This document shows, in pieces, positions 6,851 to 12,993 of a stretch of 14,378 bases of DNA (position 1 is its first letter; the number at the start of each line of letters is the position of its first letter). The notes under the pieces were generated by a model. It did not search any database, was not told the DNA's origin, and saw nothing but the letters and a program-made list of their open reading frames with translations. The position numbers and the translations under genes were made by a program. Source of the DNA: JAJDOJ01 sp034722015 (lineage in GTDB: Bacteria > Pseudomonadota > Gammaproteobacteria > JAJDOJ01); assembly GCA_034722015.1 (NCBI GenBank), contig JAYENI010000060.1, forward strand, positions 1 through 14,378, in the 5' to 3' direction.

Positions 6851-7477
6851 ATGAGCCAGTTTTTCGAGATCCATCCGGACAACCCGCAACACCGGCTTGT
6901 CGCCCGGGCCGCGGACATCGTGCGCGACGGGGGGTTGATCGTCTATCCCTCGGATTCCTGCTATGCACTGGGCTGCAGTCTGGGTGACAAGCGATCGATG
7001 GAGCGCATGCATCGGCTGCGGCATACCGACGAACGCCACCACTTCACCCTGGTTTGCCGGGACCTGTCCGAGATTTCGGTGTTCGCACGCGTGGACAATC
7101 GCGCCTACCGCCTGATGAAGGGGCTTACGCCGGGCCCCTACACATTTATCCTTAGGGCGAGCCACGAGGTGCCGCGCCGGTTGCAGACGCCAAAACGCAA
7201 GACGATCGGGCTGCGAGTACCCGACAACCGTATCGCCCAGTGCCTGCTCGAGGAACTCGGCGAGCCGCTGATGAGCACGACGCTGCGACTTTCGGAGGAC
7301 GATATCGCGATGACGATCCCCTGGGAGATGCGTGAGCGTCTCGAACACCAGGTCGACCTCGTCATCGACGGCGGTTATTGCGGGATCGAGCCCACCACGA
7401 TTATCGACCTGATGGGTGACGCGCCGGAGGTCTTGCGGCACGGCAAGGGACGGGTCGACTGGCTGGAACACGCATGA
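6851..7477 (+). CDS. yciO: YciO, Sua5/YrdC-domain protein
   Basis: 208 residues, collinear with E. coli YciO (206) from the start MSQFFEIHPDNPQHRL to the end. Family marks include the nucleotide/tRNA-related SUA5/YrdC fold pieces GGLIVYPSDSCYALGC at 27-42, HHFTLVCRDLSE at 63-74, LTPGPYTFIL at 92-101, KRKTIGLRVPD at 115-125 and GEPLMSTTL at 137-145. YciO is a paralogue of TsaC, which makes threonylcarbamoyl-AMP for the t6A modification of tRNA; the cellular role of YciO itself is less clear, so I do not call it tsaC. The gene begins the rightward yciO-protease-trpS-scpAB-rluB neighbourhood. In E. coli yciO also sits near rluB, which supports the identification. The ribosome-binding site is weak; the start is chosen by homology. 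Confidence 0.95.
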   Translation: MSQFFEIHPDNPQHRLVARAADIVRDGGLIVYPSDSCYALGCSLGDKRSMERMHRLRHTDERHHFTLVCRDLSEISVFARVDNRAYRLMKGLTPGPYTFILRASHEVPRRLQTPKRKTIGLRVPDNRIAQCLLEELGEPLMSTTLRLSEDDIAMTIPWEMRERLEHQVDLVIDGGYCGIEPTTIIDLMGDAPEVLRHGKGRVDWLEHA

Positions 7478-7478
7478 A

Positions 7479-7522
7479 CGGGGCTCGGCAGGCAGCACTT
7501 TCCGGTGCCCACGGGAGCCCCG
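7479..7522 (+). other. Long-loop inverted repeat after yciO
   Basis: CGGGGCTC (7479-7486) and GAGCCCCG (7515-7522) are perfect 8-bp complements around a 28-nt loop in which GGCA/TGCC could extend the stem. It starts 2 bp after the yciO stop. No T-run follows, so it is not a classical terminator; it could protect the 3' end of the yciO message. Confidence 0.35.
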
Positions 7523-7609
7523 GCCATGCAGGCTCGCCCTGCTTTCGGGAACACGAGCCTCCGCCTGTCGGCCGGCGATTCAGACCCTGCGACGACGTGA
7601 TCCATGGCG

Positions 7610-7615
7610 TATAAT
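7610..7615 (+). promoter_or_regulatory. Consensus -10 box of the M50 protease gene
   Basis: TATAAT, a perfect sigma-70 -10, ends only 11 nt before the ATG at 7627. A start of transcription about 7 nt after it would fall near 7622, leaving a leader of about 5 nt. The -35 region (about 7587-7593, CTGCGAC) is a poor match. The site is used in the leaderless-mRNA finding. Confidence 0.6.
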
Positions 7616-7626
7616 CGCCGCACAAG

Positions 7627-8277
7627 ATGAACATACTCCAGACCCTGAGCATCTGGGCGTTGCCGGTGCTGTTCGCCGTCACCCTCCACGAGGTGGCGCA
7701 TGGATGGACCGCCAGGCATTTCGGCGACCTGACCGCCGAGCAGGCGGGCAGGCTCAGTCTCAACCCCCTTCGTCACATCGACCCGATCGGCACCGTGCTG
7801 GTCCCAGCCATTCTGCTGGCAGTCGGCGGTTTCGTGTTCGGCTGGGCGAAACCGGTCCCGGTCGATCCGGCGCGCATGCGCAACCCGAAACGCGACATGG
7901 CCGTGGTGGCCGTCGCGGGGCCGCTCTCCAATCTGGTCATGGCGCTGGGATGGGCCGTGGTGGCGCGCATCGGCCTGGCGCTTCTGGGCGACTGGGAGTG
8001 GGCCGCGAAACCCATGATCTACATGGGTCAGGCGGGCATAGTCATCAATCTGATCCTGATGCTCCTCAACCTGCTTCCGCTGCCTCCCCTCGATGGCGGG
8101 AGGGTGGTGGCGGGTGTCCTGCCGAATGAGTGGGCAAGAAAATATTCCCTCATTGAACCCTATGGCCTGTTCATCCTGCTGGGTCTTCTGTTTCTGGGCA
8201 TACTCGGCAAGCTGCTCTCGGGACCGTTCGACATGATGAAAACCGTGATCTTTCAGGTTTTCAATCTGCCTTTCTAG
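7627..8277 (+). CDS. Site-2 protease family protein (M50 zinc metalloprotease)
   Basis: 216-residue membrane protein, nearly all hydrophobic, of the short (PDZ-less) M50 group. Zinc site: HEVAH at residues 21-25 in the first helix and the third ligand Asp156 in LLPLPPLDGGRV (149-160). NPLRHIDPIGT at 46-56 and AVAGPLSNLVMAL at 95-107 are further family hallmarks. About six membrane helices are visible. Such enzymes cut substrates inside the membrane; the target here is unknown, and it lacks the PDZ domain of RseP. The start is fixed by the need to include the helix carrying HEVAH, yet no Shine-Dalgarno is present and a TATAAT box lies just upstream. It sits between yciO and trpS, a neighbourhood I recall from other gammaproteobacteria. 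Confidence 0.93.
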   Translation: MNILQTLSIWALPVLFAVTLHEVAHGWTARHFGDLTAEQAGRLSLNPLRHIDPIGTVLVPAILLAVGGFVFGWAKPVPVDPARMRNPKRDMAVVAVAGPLSNLVMALGWAVVARIGLALLGDWEWAAKPMIYMGQAGIVINLILMLLNLLPLPPLDGGRVVAGVLPNEWARKYSLIEPYGLFILLGLLFLGILGKLLSGPFDMMKTVIFQVFNLPF

Positions 8278-8375
8278 CAGGCGCCTGATAATCCCTCATG
8301 CGGCTAAAATTCGGGCCACCAATTCGTCCGGAACACATTGGAGCGGCTCCAGGCGATTGCCGGGATGTACTTTGT

Positions 8376-8413
8376 AAAATGCCCATTTACTCCGTGTAAA
8401 CTGCATTTTTTTT
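8376..8413 (+). terminator. Interrupted stem-loop with U-tract between the protease gene and trpS
   Basis: Outer stem AAAATGC (8376-8382) pairs with GCATTTT (8403-8409); inner stem TTTAC (8386-8390) pairs with GTAAA (8396-8400), loop TCCGT. A small internal loop (CCA against CT) separates them. T at 8406-8413 gives a run of eight, the last four unpaired. This is a plausible intrinsic terminator for the upstream genes or an attenuator of trpS. The AT-rich stem makes it weaker than the one at 2311-2349. Confidence 0.5.
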
Positions 8414-8414
8414 C

Positions 8415-8444
8415 GGCTCATTCATGAGCCTCACCCCGTGGGGT
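8415..8444 (+). promoter_or_regulatory. Hairpin pair in the region before trpS
   Basis: GGCTCA-TTCA-TGAGCC (8415-8430, perfect 6-bp stem with tetraloop) is followed two bases later by ACCC-CGTG-GGGT (8433-8444). They follow the T-tract of the putative terminator at once and lie 94-123 nt before the trpS ATG. Function unknown; no Trp-rich leader peptide is present in this 260-bp gap. Confidence 0.35.
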
Positions 8445-8537
8445 CTGACGCGAGAATGCGTTCCCGACAAATGATTCGCCAACTTTTTCCGTGTCTCGCA
8501 CTCACCCCGGATTTCTTCAACAAACTGTTAGGCTGAC

Positions 8538-9758
8538 ATGCTCTCAAACAACCCAGTGCAGAACCAGCGTGTCCTCTCGGGCATGCGTCCCACCGGACGC
8601 CTTCACCTGGGTCATCTGCACGGTGTCCTGCACAACTGGATCGAACTGCAGCACAGTTACGAATGCCTTTTTTTCGTGGCCGACTGGCATGCCCTGACGA
8701 CGCACTACGACGAGCCCGGGATCATCGGGCAGAGCGTGTGGGACATGGTCGTCGACTGGCTCGCGGCCGGTGTCAATCCCGGCGCCGCCAAGTTGTTCAT
8801 ACAGTCGCGGGTACCGGAACACGCGGAGTTGCACCTGCTGCTGTCGATGATCACCCCCCTGGGCTGGCTCGAGCGGGTCCCCAGTTACAAGGACCAGCAG
8901 GAAAAGCTCCGCGAACGGGATCTGGCGACCTACGGGTTCCTCGGCTACCCGTTGCTCCAGTCCGCCGACATCCTCATCTATCGGGCGGGCCACGTGCCGG
9001 TGGGCGAGGACCAGGTGGCGCACGTGGAATTGACGCGTGAAGTGGCGCGGCGTTTCAATCACCTCTACGGGCGCGAGACCGGTTTCGAGGAGAAGGCCGA
9101 GCGCGCCATCACCAAGATGGGCAAGAAGAACGCCAAGCTTTATCGGAAGCTGCGTCGCAGCTTCCAGGAAAAGGGGGACGAACAGTCCCTGGAGGTTGCC
9201 CATGCATTGCTGCAATCCCAGCAGAATATCTCCGTGGGCGACAGGGAACGCCTGTTCGGGTATCTGGAAGGTACCGGCAGGATCATCTTGCCGGAGCCGC
9301 AGGCGCTGCTGACCCGGGCCTCGAAGATGCCGGGGCTGGACGGACAGAAGATGTCCAAGTCCTACGGCAACACGATCGGCATACGCGAAGACCCCGCGGT
9401 CGTGGAGAAAAAACTGCGCACCATGCCGACGGACCCGGCCCGCGTCAGGCGCTCGGACCCGGGAGATCCGCTGAAGTGCCCGGTATTCCGGTTGCACCAG
9501 GTGTACTCGGACGATTCGGTGCGTGACTGGGTGTGCGAGGGGTGTCGGTCCGCGGGTATCGGCTGCGTGGAATGCAAGCAACCGGTGATCGATGCGGTGG
9601 TCGCCGAGATCCGGGAGATTCGGGAGCGCGCCCGCGAGTACGAGGACGATATGATGGCGGTGCGCACCATCATCGCGGAAGGGACCGAGGCAGCGCGTGA
9701 ACTGGCGCGAGATACCCTCGACGATGTTCGCAAGGCAGTCGGTCTGGCATACCGGTGA
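8538..9758 (+). CDS. trpS: Tryptophanyl-tRNA synthetase, long form with four-cysteine motif
   Basis: 406-residue class Ic synthetase that charges tRNA-Trp. HIGH motif as HLGH at residues 23-26 (within RPTGRLHLGH), family segments FFVADWHAL at 45-53, PLLQSADIL at 138-146 and GEDQVAH at 156-162, and KMSKS at 271-275 (GQKMSKS). The protein is longer than the usual 330-340 because of a charged insertion at about 183-258 between RFNHLYG and LPEPQALL. In the C-terminal domain, Cys314, Cys336, Cys343 and Cys346 form C-x21-C-x6-C-x2-C, with an additional Cys333. From memory, Thermotoga maritima TrpRS binds a [4Fe-4S] cluster through C-x22-C-x6-C-x2-C, so a cluster is plausible here. The start at 8538 has only a weak AGG. 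The stop overlaps the scpA start (GTGA). Confidence 0.96.
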   Translation: MLSNNPVQNQRVLSGMRPTGRLHLGHLHGVLHNWIELQHSYECLFFVADWHALTTHYDEPGIIGQSVWDMVVDWLAAGVNPGAAKLFIQSRVPEHAELHLLLSMITPLGWLERVPSYKDQQEKLRERDLATYGFLGYPLLQSADILIYRAGHVPVGEDQVAHVELTREVARRFNHLYGRETGFEEKAERAITKMGKKNAKLYRKLRRSFQEKGDEQSLEVAHALLQSQQNISVGDRERLFGYLEGTGRIILPEPQALLTRASKMPGLDGQKMSKSYGNTIGIREDPAVVEKKLRTMPTDPARVRRSDPGDPLKCPVFRLHQVYSDDSVRDWVCEGCRSAGIGCVECKQPVIDAVVAEIREIRERAREYEDDMMAVRTIIAEGTEAARELARDTLDDVRKAVGLAYR

Positions 9759-10663
9759 CGAGCGGCGAGCAAGGCATTGCCTCGGACGAGGTGGACCCGG
9801 CGCCCGGTTCGCCGGAAGGTCCGGCAACTGTGGACGGCGCCCCGGGCGAACTGCCCGAGCCGGTCGCACGTGTTATGGGGGAACCCGTCACACAGCTGCC
9901 GAAGGATCTGTATATTCCGCCCGAGGCGCTCGAGGTCTTTCTCGAAACCTTCGAGGGGCCACTGGACCTGCTGTTGTATCTGATCAAGCGGCGGAACCTC
10001 GACATACTGGATATTCCCATCGCGGAGATCACGCGGCAGTACATCGAGTACGTCGAGCTGATGAAGGAACTCCAGCTGGAACTCGCCGCGGAGTATCTGG
10101 TGATGGCGGCGATGCTGGCAGAGATCAAGTCGCGCATGCTGCTTCCGCGACCGGTGGAGGAGGGTCACGAGGACGATCCGCGGGCCGAACTGATACGGCG
10201 TTTGCGGGAGTACGAGCGGTTCAAGAAAGCGGCCGAGGATCTGGACGCCCTGCCCATCATGGGCCGGGACGTGTTTCAGGTCACTGCCTCGCCGCCGGAG
10301 TTACAGCGGCGGACACCGCACCCCCGGGTGGAACTCGTCGAGATCCTCAATGCGTTTCGCAGCATTCTGGAGCGCGCGGAGATGTACAGCCACCACCAGA
10401 TCCATCGTGAGGCGCTTTCGGTGCGCGAGCGAATGTGCGGGGTACTGCGGCGTGTCGAAGGGGGAGGATTCGTGGGGTTCGCCTCCCTGTTTACGCCGGA
10501 AGAGGGTCGGCACGGTGTCGTGGTCACCTTGCTGGCGATCCTGGAACTGGTCAAGGAGCGGATGATCGAACTCGCACAGGCCGCGCCCTACGCGCCGATA
10601 CACGTCAAGGTGCCGACCGCCACGGGCGAGGCGCTGAAGGGGGAGGACGCCACGGTTGGATAG
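9755..10663 (+). CDS. scpA: Segregation and condensation protein A (kleisin of SMC-ScpAB)
   Basis: 302 residues. The kleisin N-domain is clear: LEVFLETFEGPLDLLLYLI at 59-77, NLDILDIPIAEITRQY at 81-96, then the helix that contacts the SMC neck and AEIKSRMLLPRP at 122-133. The C-terminal winged helix covers about 225-285 (VVVTLLAILELVKE). With ScpB and an SMC ATPase it forms the condensin ring that organises the chromosome. The GTG start at 9755 overlaps the trpS stop by 4 bp and gives an acidic, Pro-rich extension of about 40 residues unlike the core. ATG 9875 (residue 41) would give a protein of the usual length; neither has a good Shine-Dalgarno, so the true start is open. The gene overlaps scpB by 8 bp. 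Confidence 0.95.
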   Translation: MTSGEQGIASDEVDPAPGSPEGPATVDGAPGELPEPVARVMGEPVTQLPKDLYIPPEALEVFLETFEGPLDLLLYLIKRRNLDILDIPIAEITRQYIEYVELMKELQLELAAEYLVMAAMLAEIKSRMLLPRPVEEGHEDDPRAELIRRLREYERFKKAAEDLDALPIMGRDVFQVTASPPELQRRTPHPRVELVEILNAFRSILERAEMYSHHQIHREALSVRERMCGVLRRVEGGGFVGFASLFTPEEGRHGVVVTLLAILELVKERMIELAQAAPYAPIHVKVPTATGEALKGEDATVG

Positions 10664-11390
10664 ATCACGAATCAAACAGATCGTCGAGGCCGGGCTGATG
10701 GCGGGCGCCCGCCCCCTGGATGTGGACCGTATCGCGGCGCTGTTCGGGGGTGACACCGACGCGCCTGCCCGGGACGAGATCGGGGCCACCCTCGAGCAGT
10801 TGCAGCGCGAGTGCGAGGGCAGGGGATACGAACTCGTGCGCGTGGCGGGTGGCTGGCGTTATCAGGTCCGGCAGGAACTCGAGCCCTGGGTCTCCCGGCT
10901 CTGGGAAGAGAAACCACCCCGGTATTCGCGCGCGCTGCTCGAGACACTGGCGCTGATCGTATACCGTCAGCCAATCACGCGCGCGGAGATCGAATCGATC
11001 CGCGGCGTGGCGGTGAGCAGCCACATCGTCCGTACCTTGCAGGATCGCGAATGGATCCGGGTCCTCGGACACAAGGACGTACCGGGCCGGCCGGCACTCT
11101 ACGGCAGCACGAAACGTTTTCTGGACGACTTCGGGCTGACTTCACTCGACGATCTGCCCACGCTTGCCGACCCGGTCGATCCCGATCGCCACGACCCCCA
11201 GTTTCAGCTTGGGGATCTCGAGCAACAGCCCGCGCCAGCGGCTGAAGGCGAATCCGCGGACGATGCAGCGGAAACCGGGGCGCGACACCCCCTCCCGGAA
11301 GCGGAAGCATCCGCCGTCGAAACGCCGGAATCCGTCGCCGTGCGTCGCGAGCCGGCGCCGGAGGTCGACGCCACGGAATCTGCCCCCTGA
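10656..11390 (+). CDS. scpB: Segregation and condensation protein B (kite subunit of SMC-ScpAB)
   Basis: 244 residues with two winged-helix domains (about 1-77 and 88-160). Family marks are ETLALIVYRQPITRAEIE at 96-113, IRGVAVSSHIVRTL at 115-128 and GRPALYGSTKRFLDDFGL at 144-161. ScpB dimerises and binds the middle of ScpA. The C-terminal 75 residues (about 170-244) are low-complexity, rich in Glu, Ala and Pro, and probably disordered. The start is a TTG, supported by GGGGAGG about 9 nt upstream, that lies inside the end of scpA (8-bp overlap). The next gene, rluB, starts 5 bp after its stop. Confidence 0.96.
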   Translation: MDRSRIKQIVEAGLMAGARPLDVDRIAALFGGDTDAPARDEIGATLEQLQRECEGRGYELVRVAGGWRYQVRQELEPWVSRLWEEKPPRYSRALLETLALIVYRQPITRAEIESIRGVAVSSHIVRTLQDREWIRVLGHKDVPGRPALYGSTKRFLDDFGLTSLDDLPTLADPVDPDRHDPQFQLGDLEQQPAPAAEGESADDAAETGARHPLPEAEASAVETPESVAVRREPAPEVDATESAP

Positions 11391-11395
11391 AGCCG

Positions 11396-12271
11396 ATGCG
11401 TAGACCCAGAACGCCATCCGGTCGACGAACGTCCGAAGATGCGAAGGAACGCGTGCAGAAGGTCCTCGCCGCGGCCGGGCTCGGGTCGCGCCGGGAGATC
11501 GAAGTCCTGATCGCCGCGGGTGAGGTCACGGTGAACGGCAAGACCGTACAGCTCGGGGACCGCGCCTCGCCCGGGGACCGAATCACGGTCCGGGGGCGGC
11601 CGGTGAGCTCCCGGTCACCGGAAACGCTGCGGATACTCGCCTACAACAAGCCCGAGGACGAGGTCACGACGCGCCGTGACCCCCAGGGCCGGCCAACGGT
11701 GTTTTCTGCGTTGCCGCCGCTAAGGTTGGGCCGCTGGATCAACGTCGGTCGTCTCGATATCAATTCCAGCGGCCTGCTCCTGTTTACCAACGACGGAGAA
11801 CTGGCAAACCGGCTCATGCATCCCTCGGCGGAGATCGAGCGCGAATATGCCGTCCGCGTCCACGGACAACTCGACGCCGGGATGCGAGAGCGCCTGCTGG
11901 CGGGCGTGGAACTGGACGACGGAACCGCACGATTCGCCTCGCTCAGCCTGGCGAGTGGCTCCGGGACGAATCATTGGTATCACGCGGTGCTCGCCGAGGG
12001 CCGGAACCGCGAGGTGCGCCGACTGATGGAGTCCCAGGGCCTGCCGGTCAGTCGCCTGATCCGTGTTCGCTACGGGCCGGTGAAACTCGGCGGCGGGCTC
12101 AAGCGCGGTCGCTGGAGGGAACTCACACCGGTAGAGGCAAAGGCCCTGGTCGCCGCGGCCGGGCTGCCGGGTCTTGCCCGCAAGACCCGGCCCCGTGGAA
12201 AACACCGTGCGCACTCCGGGGGCAGGCCGCGCCGCAAGGCTAAGGCGATTTCTGTCAAATCGCCCAAGTGA
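11396..12271 (+). CDS. rluB: 23S rRNA pseudouridine synthase RluB
   Basis: 291 residues of the RsuA/RluB/E/F family. An S4 RNA-binding domain (about 17-77, ERVQKVLAAAGLGSRR) is followed by the catalytic domain with the GRLD motif; Asp121 is the nucleophile (VGRLDINSSGLLLFTNDG, 117-134). Later marks are REYAVRVHG, EGRNREVRRL and GLPVSRLIRVRYG. RluB makes pseudouridine 2605 (E. coli numbering) in helix 93 of 23S rRNA. The tail from about residue 257 is strongly basic (Lys, Arg, His), as is common in this subfamily. RluB rather than RluE/RsuA is chosen from the tail, the length and the scpAB context. It begins 5 bp after scpB, and its TGA overlaps the GTG of the next gene. Confidence 0.93.
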   Translation: MRRPRTPSGRRTSEDAKERVQKVLAAAGLGSRREIEVLIAAGEVTVNGKTVQLGDRASPGDRITVRGRPVSSRSPETLRILAYNKPEDEVTTRRDPQGRPTVFSALPPLRLGRWINVGRLDINSSGLLLFTNDGELANRLMHPSAEIEREYAVRVHGQLDAGMRERLLAGVELDDGTARFASLSLASGSGTNHWYHAVLAEGRNREVRRLMESQGLPVSRLIRVRYGPVKLGGGLKRGRWRELTPVEAKALVAAAGLPGLARKTRPRGKHRAHSGGRPRRKAKAISVKSPK

Positions 12272-12981
12272 GCGGGGCTCGGCGGAGCCTCTCCCGTATC
12301 TACCGCCGCATGCTCGGGCGGTACGGGCCACAGCACTGGTGGCCTGCCGAGACGCCTTTCGAGGTCATGGTCGGTGCGGTCCTCACGCAGAACACCGCCT
12401 GGGGCAATGTCGAGCGCGCGATCGCGAATCTCAAACGCGCAGATCTGCTCGATGCGGCCGCGATCCATCATTCCCCGCGCGCGGCACTGGCGCGACACCT
12501 CAGGCCCTCGGGCTACTTCAACGTCAAGGCCCGGCGGCTCGCCGACTACTGCGACTGGTACCTGTGCCAGGGCGGATTCGAGCGACTCGACGAACTGTCC
12601 ACCGACGCCCTCAGGGAGCAGCTCCTTTCGGTTCGGGGTATCGGTCCCGAAACGGCGGACGACATCCTGCTCTTTGCCTTCGGGCGGCGCGTGTTCGTCA
12701 TCGATGCCTACACGCGGCGAATCTTTTCGCGGCTTGGCATGATAAAGGGAGACGAGAGCTACGACCGGTTGAGAGACCGGTTCGAGGGTGCGCTGCCACC
12801 TGACCCGTCGCTCTATAACGAGTACCATGCGCTGATCGTCAGACACGGGAAGGACGTTTGCCGTATCCGGCCGGACTGCGGCCAGTGTGTACTGAAATCG
12901 ATCTGCCCCTGCGCGGCATCGACACCGGGTGATTGCGGCCTTTCGACGCGTCAGACCGGAACCCCCCGGGGCAGGGGCTGA
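12268..12981 (+). CDS. Endonuclease III-like (HhH-GPD) DNA glycosylase, MagIII-like subgroup
   Basis: 237 residues. The helix-hairpin-helix is LLSVRGIGPETADDI (119-133) and the catalytic Asp is Asp146 in VFVIDAYTRRIF. A [4Fe-4S] loop is formed by Cys198, Cys204, Cys207 and Cys213 (C-x5-C-x2-C-x5-C; Nth has C-x6-C-x2-C-x5-C). At the position of the catalytic Lys of Nth (Lys120 in E. coli) there is Glu128, which predicts a monofunctional glycosylase without AP-lyase activity. The N-terminal WWPAETPFEVMVGAVLTQNT (24-43) and LRPSGYFNVKARRL resemble Helicobacter pylori MagIII, a 3-methyladenine glycosylase, as I recall it. So the substrate is more likely alkylated or mismatched bases than oxidised pyrimidines; this is inference. 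The GTG start overlaps the rluB stop (GTGA). The last 20 residues are low-complexity. Confidence 0.9.
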   Translation: MSGARRSLSRIYRRMLGRYGPQHWWPAETPFEVMVGAVLTQNTAWGNVERAIANLKRADLLDAAAIHHSPRAALARHLRPSGYFNVKARRLADYCDWYLCQGGFERLDELSTDALREQLLSVRGIGPETADDILLFAFGRRVFVIDAYTRRIFSRLGMIKGDESYDRLRDRFEGALPPDPSLYNEYHALIVRHGKDVCRIRPDCGQCVLKSICPCAASTPGDCGLSTRQTGTPRGRG

Positions 12982-12986
12982 GGAGG
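12981..12986 (+). promoter_or_regulatory. Strong Shine-Dalgarno of the thioredoxin gene
   Basis: AGGAGG, a perfect anti-SD match, 7 nt before the ATG at 12994. Its first base is the last base of the preceding gene's TGA. It is the best ribosome-binding site in the right-hand gene run and decides the start of the thioredoxin-like gene. Confidence 0.85.
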
Positions 12987-12993
12987 GTGACAA

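Noticed and set aside
8381..8398. Tiny open frame (ATG CCC ATT TAC TCC GTG TAA) as a trpS leader peptide
   Set aside because: It has no Trp codons, no ribosome-binding site and lies inside the putative terminator stem.
8544..9869. Long minus-strand open frame of 441 codons opposite trpS
   Set aside because: Composition is that of an antisense frame in GC-rich DNA (many Arg, His, Leu, Gln), no domain is recognisable, and it fully overlaps a secure synthetase gene.
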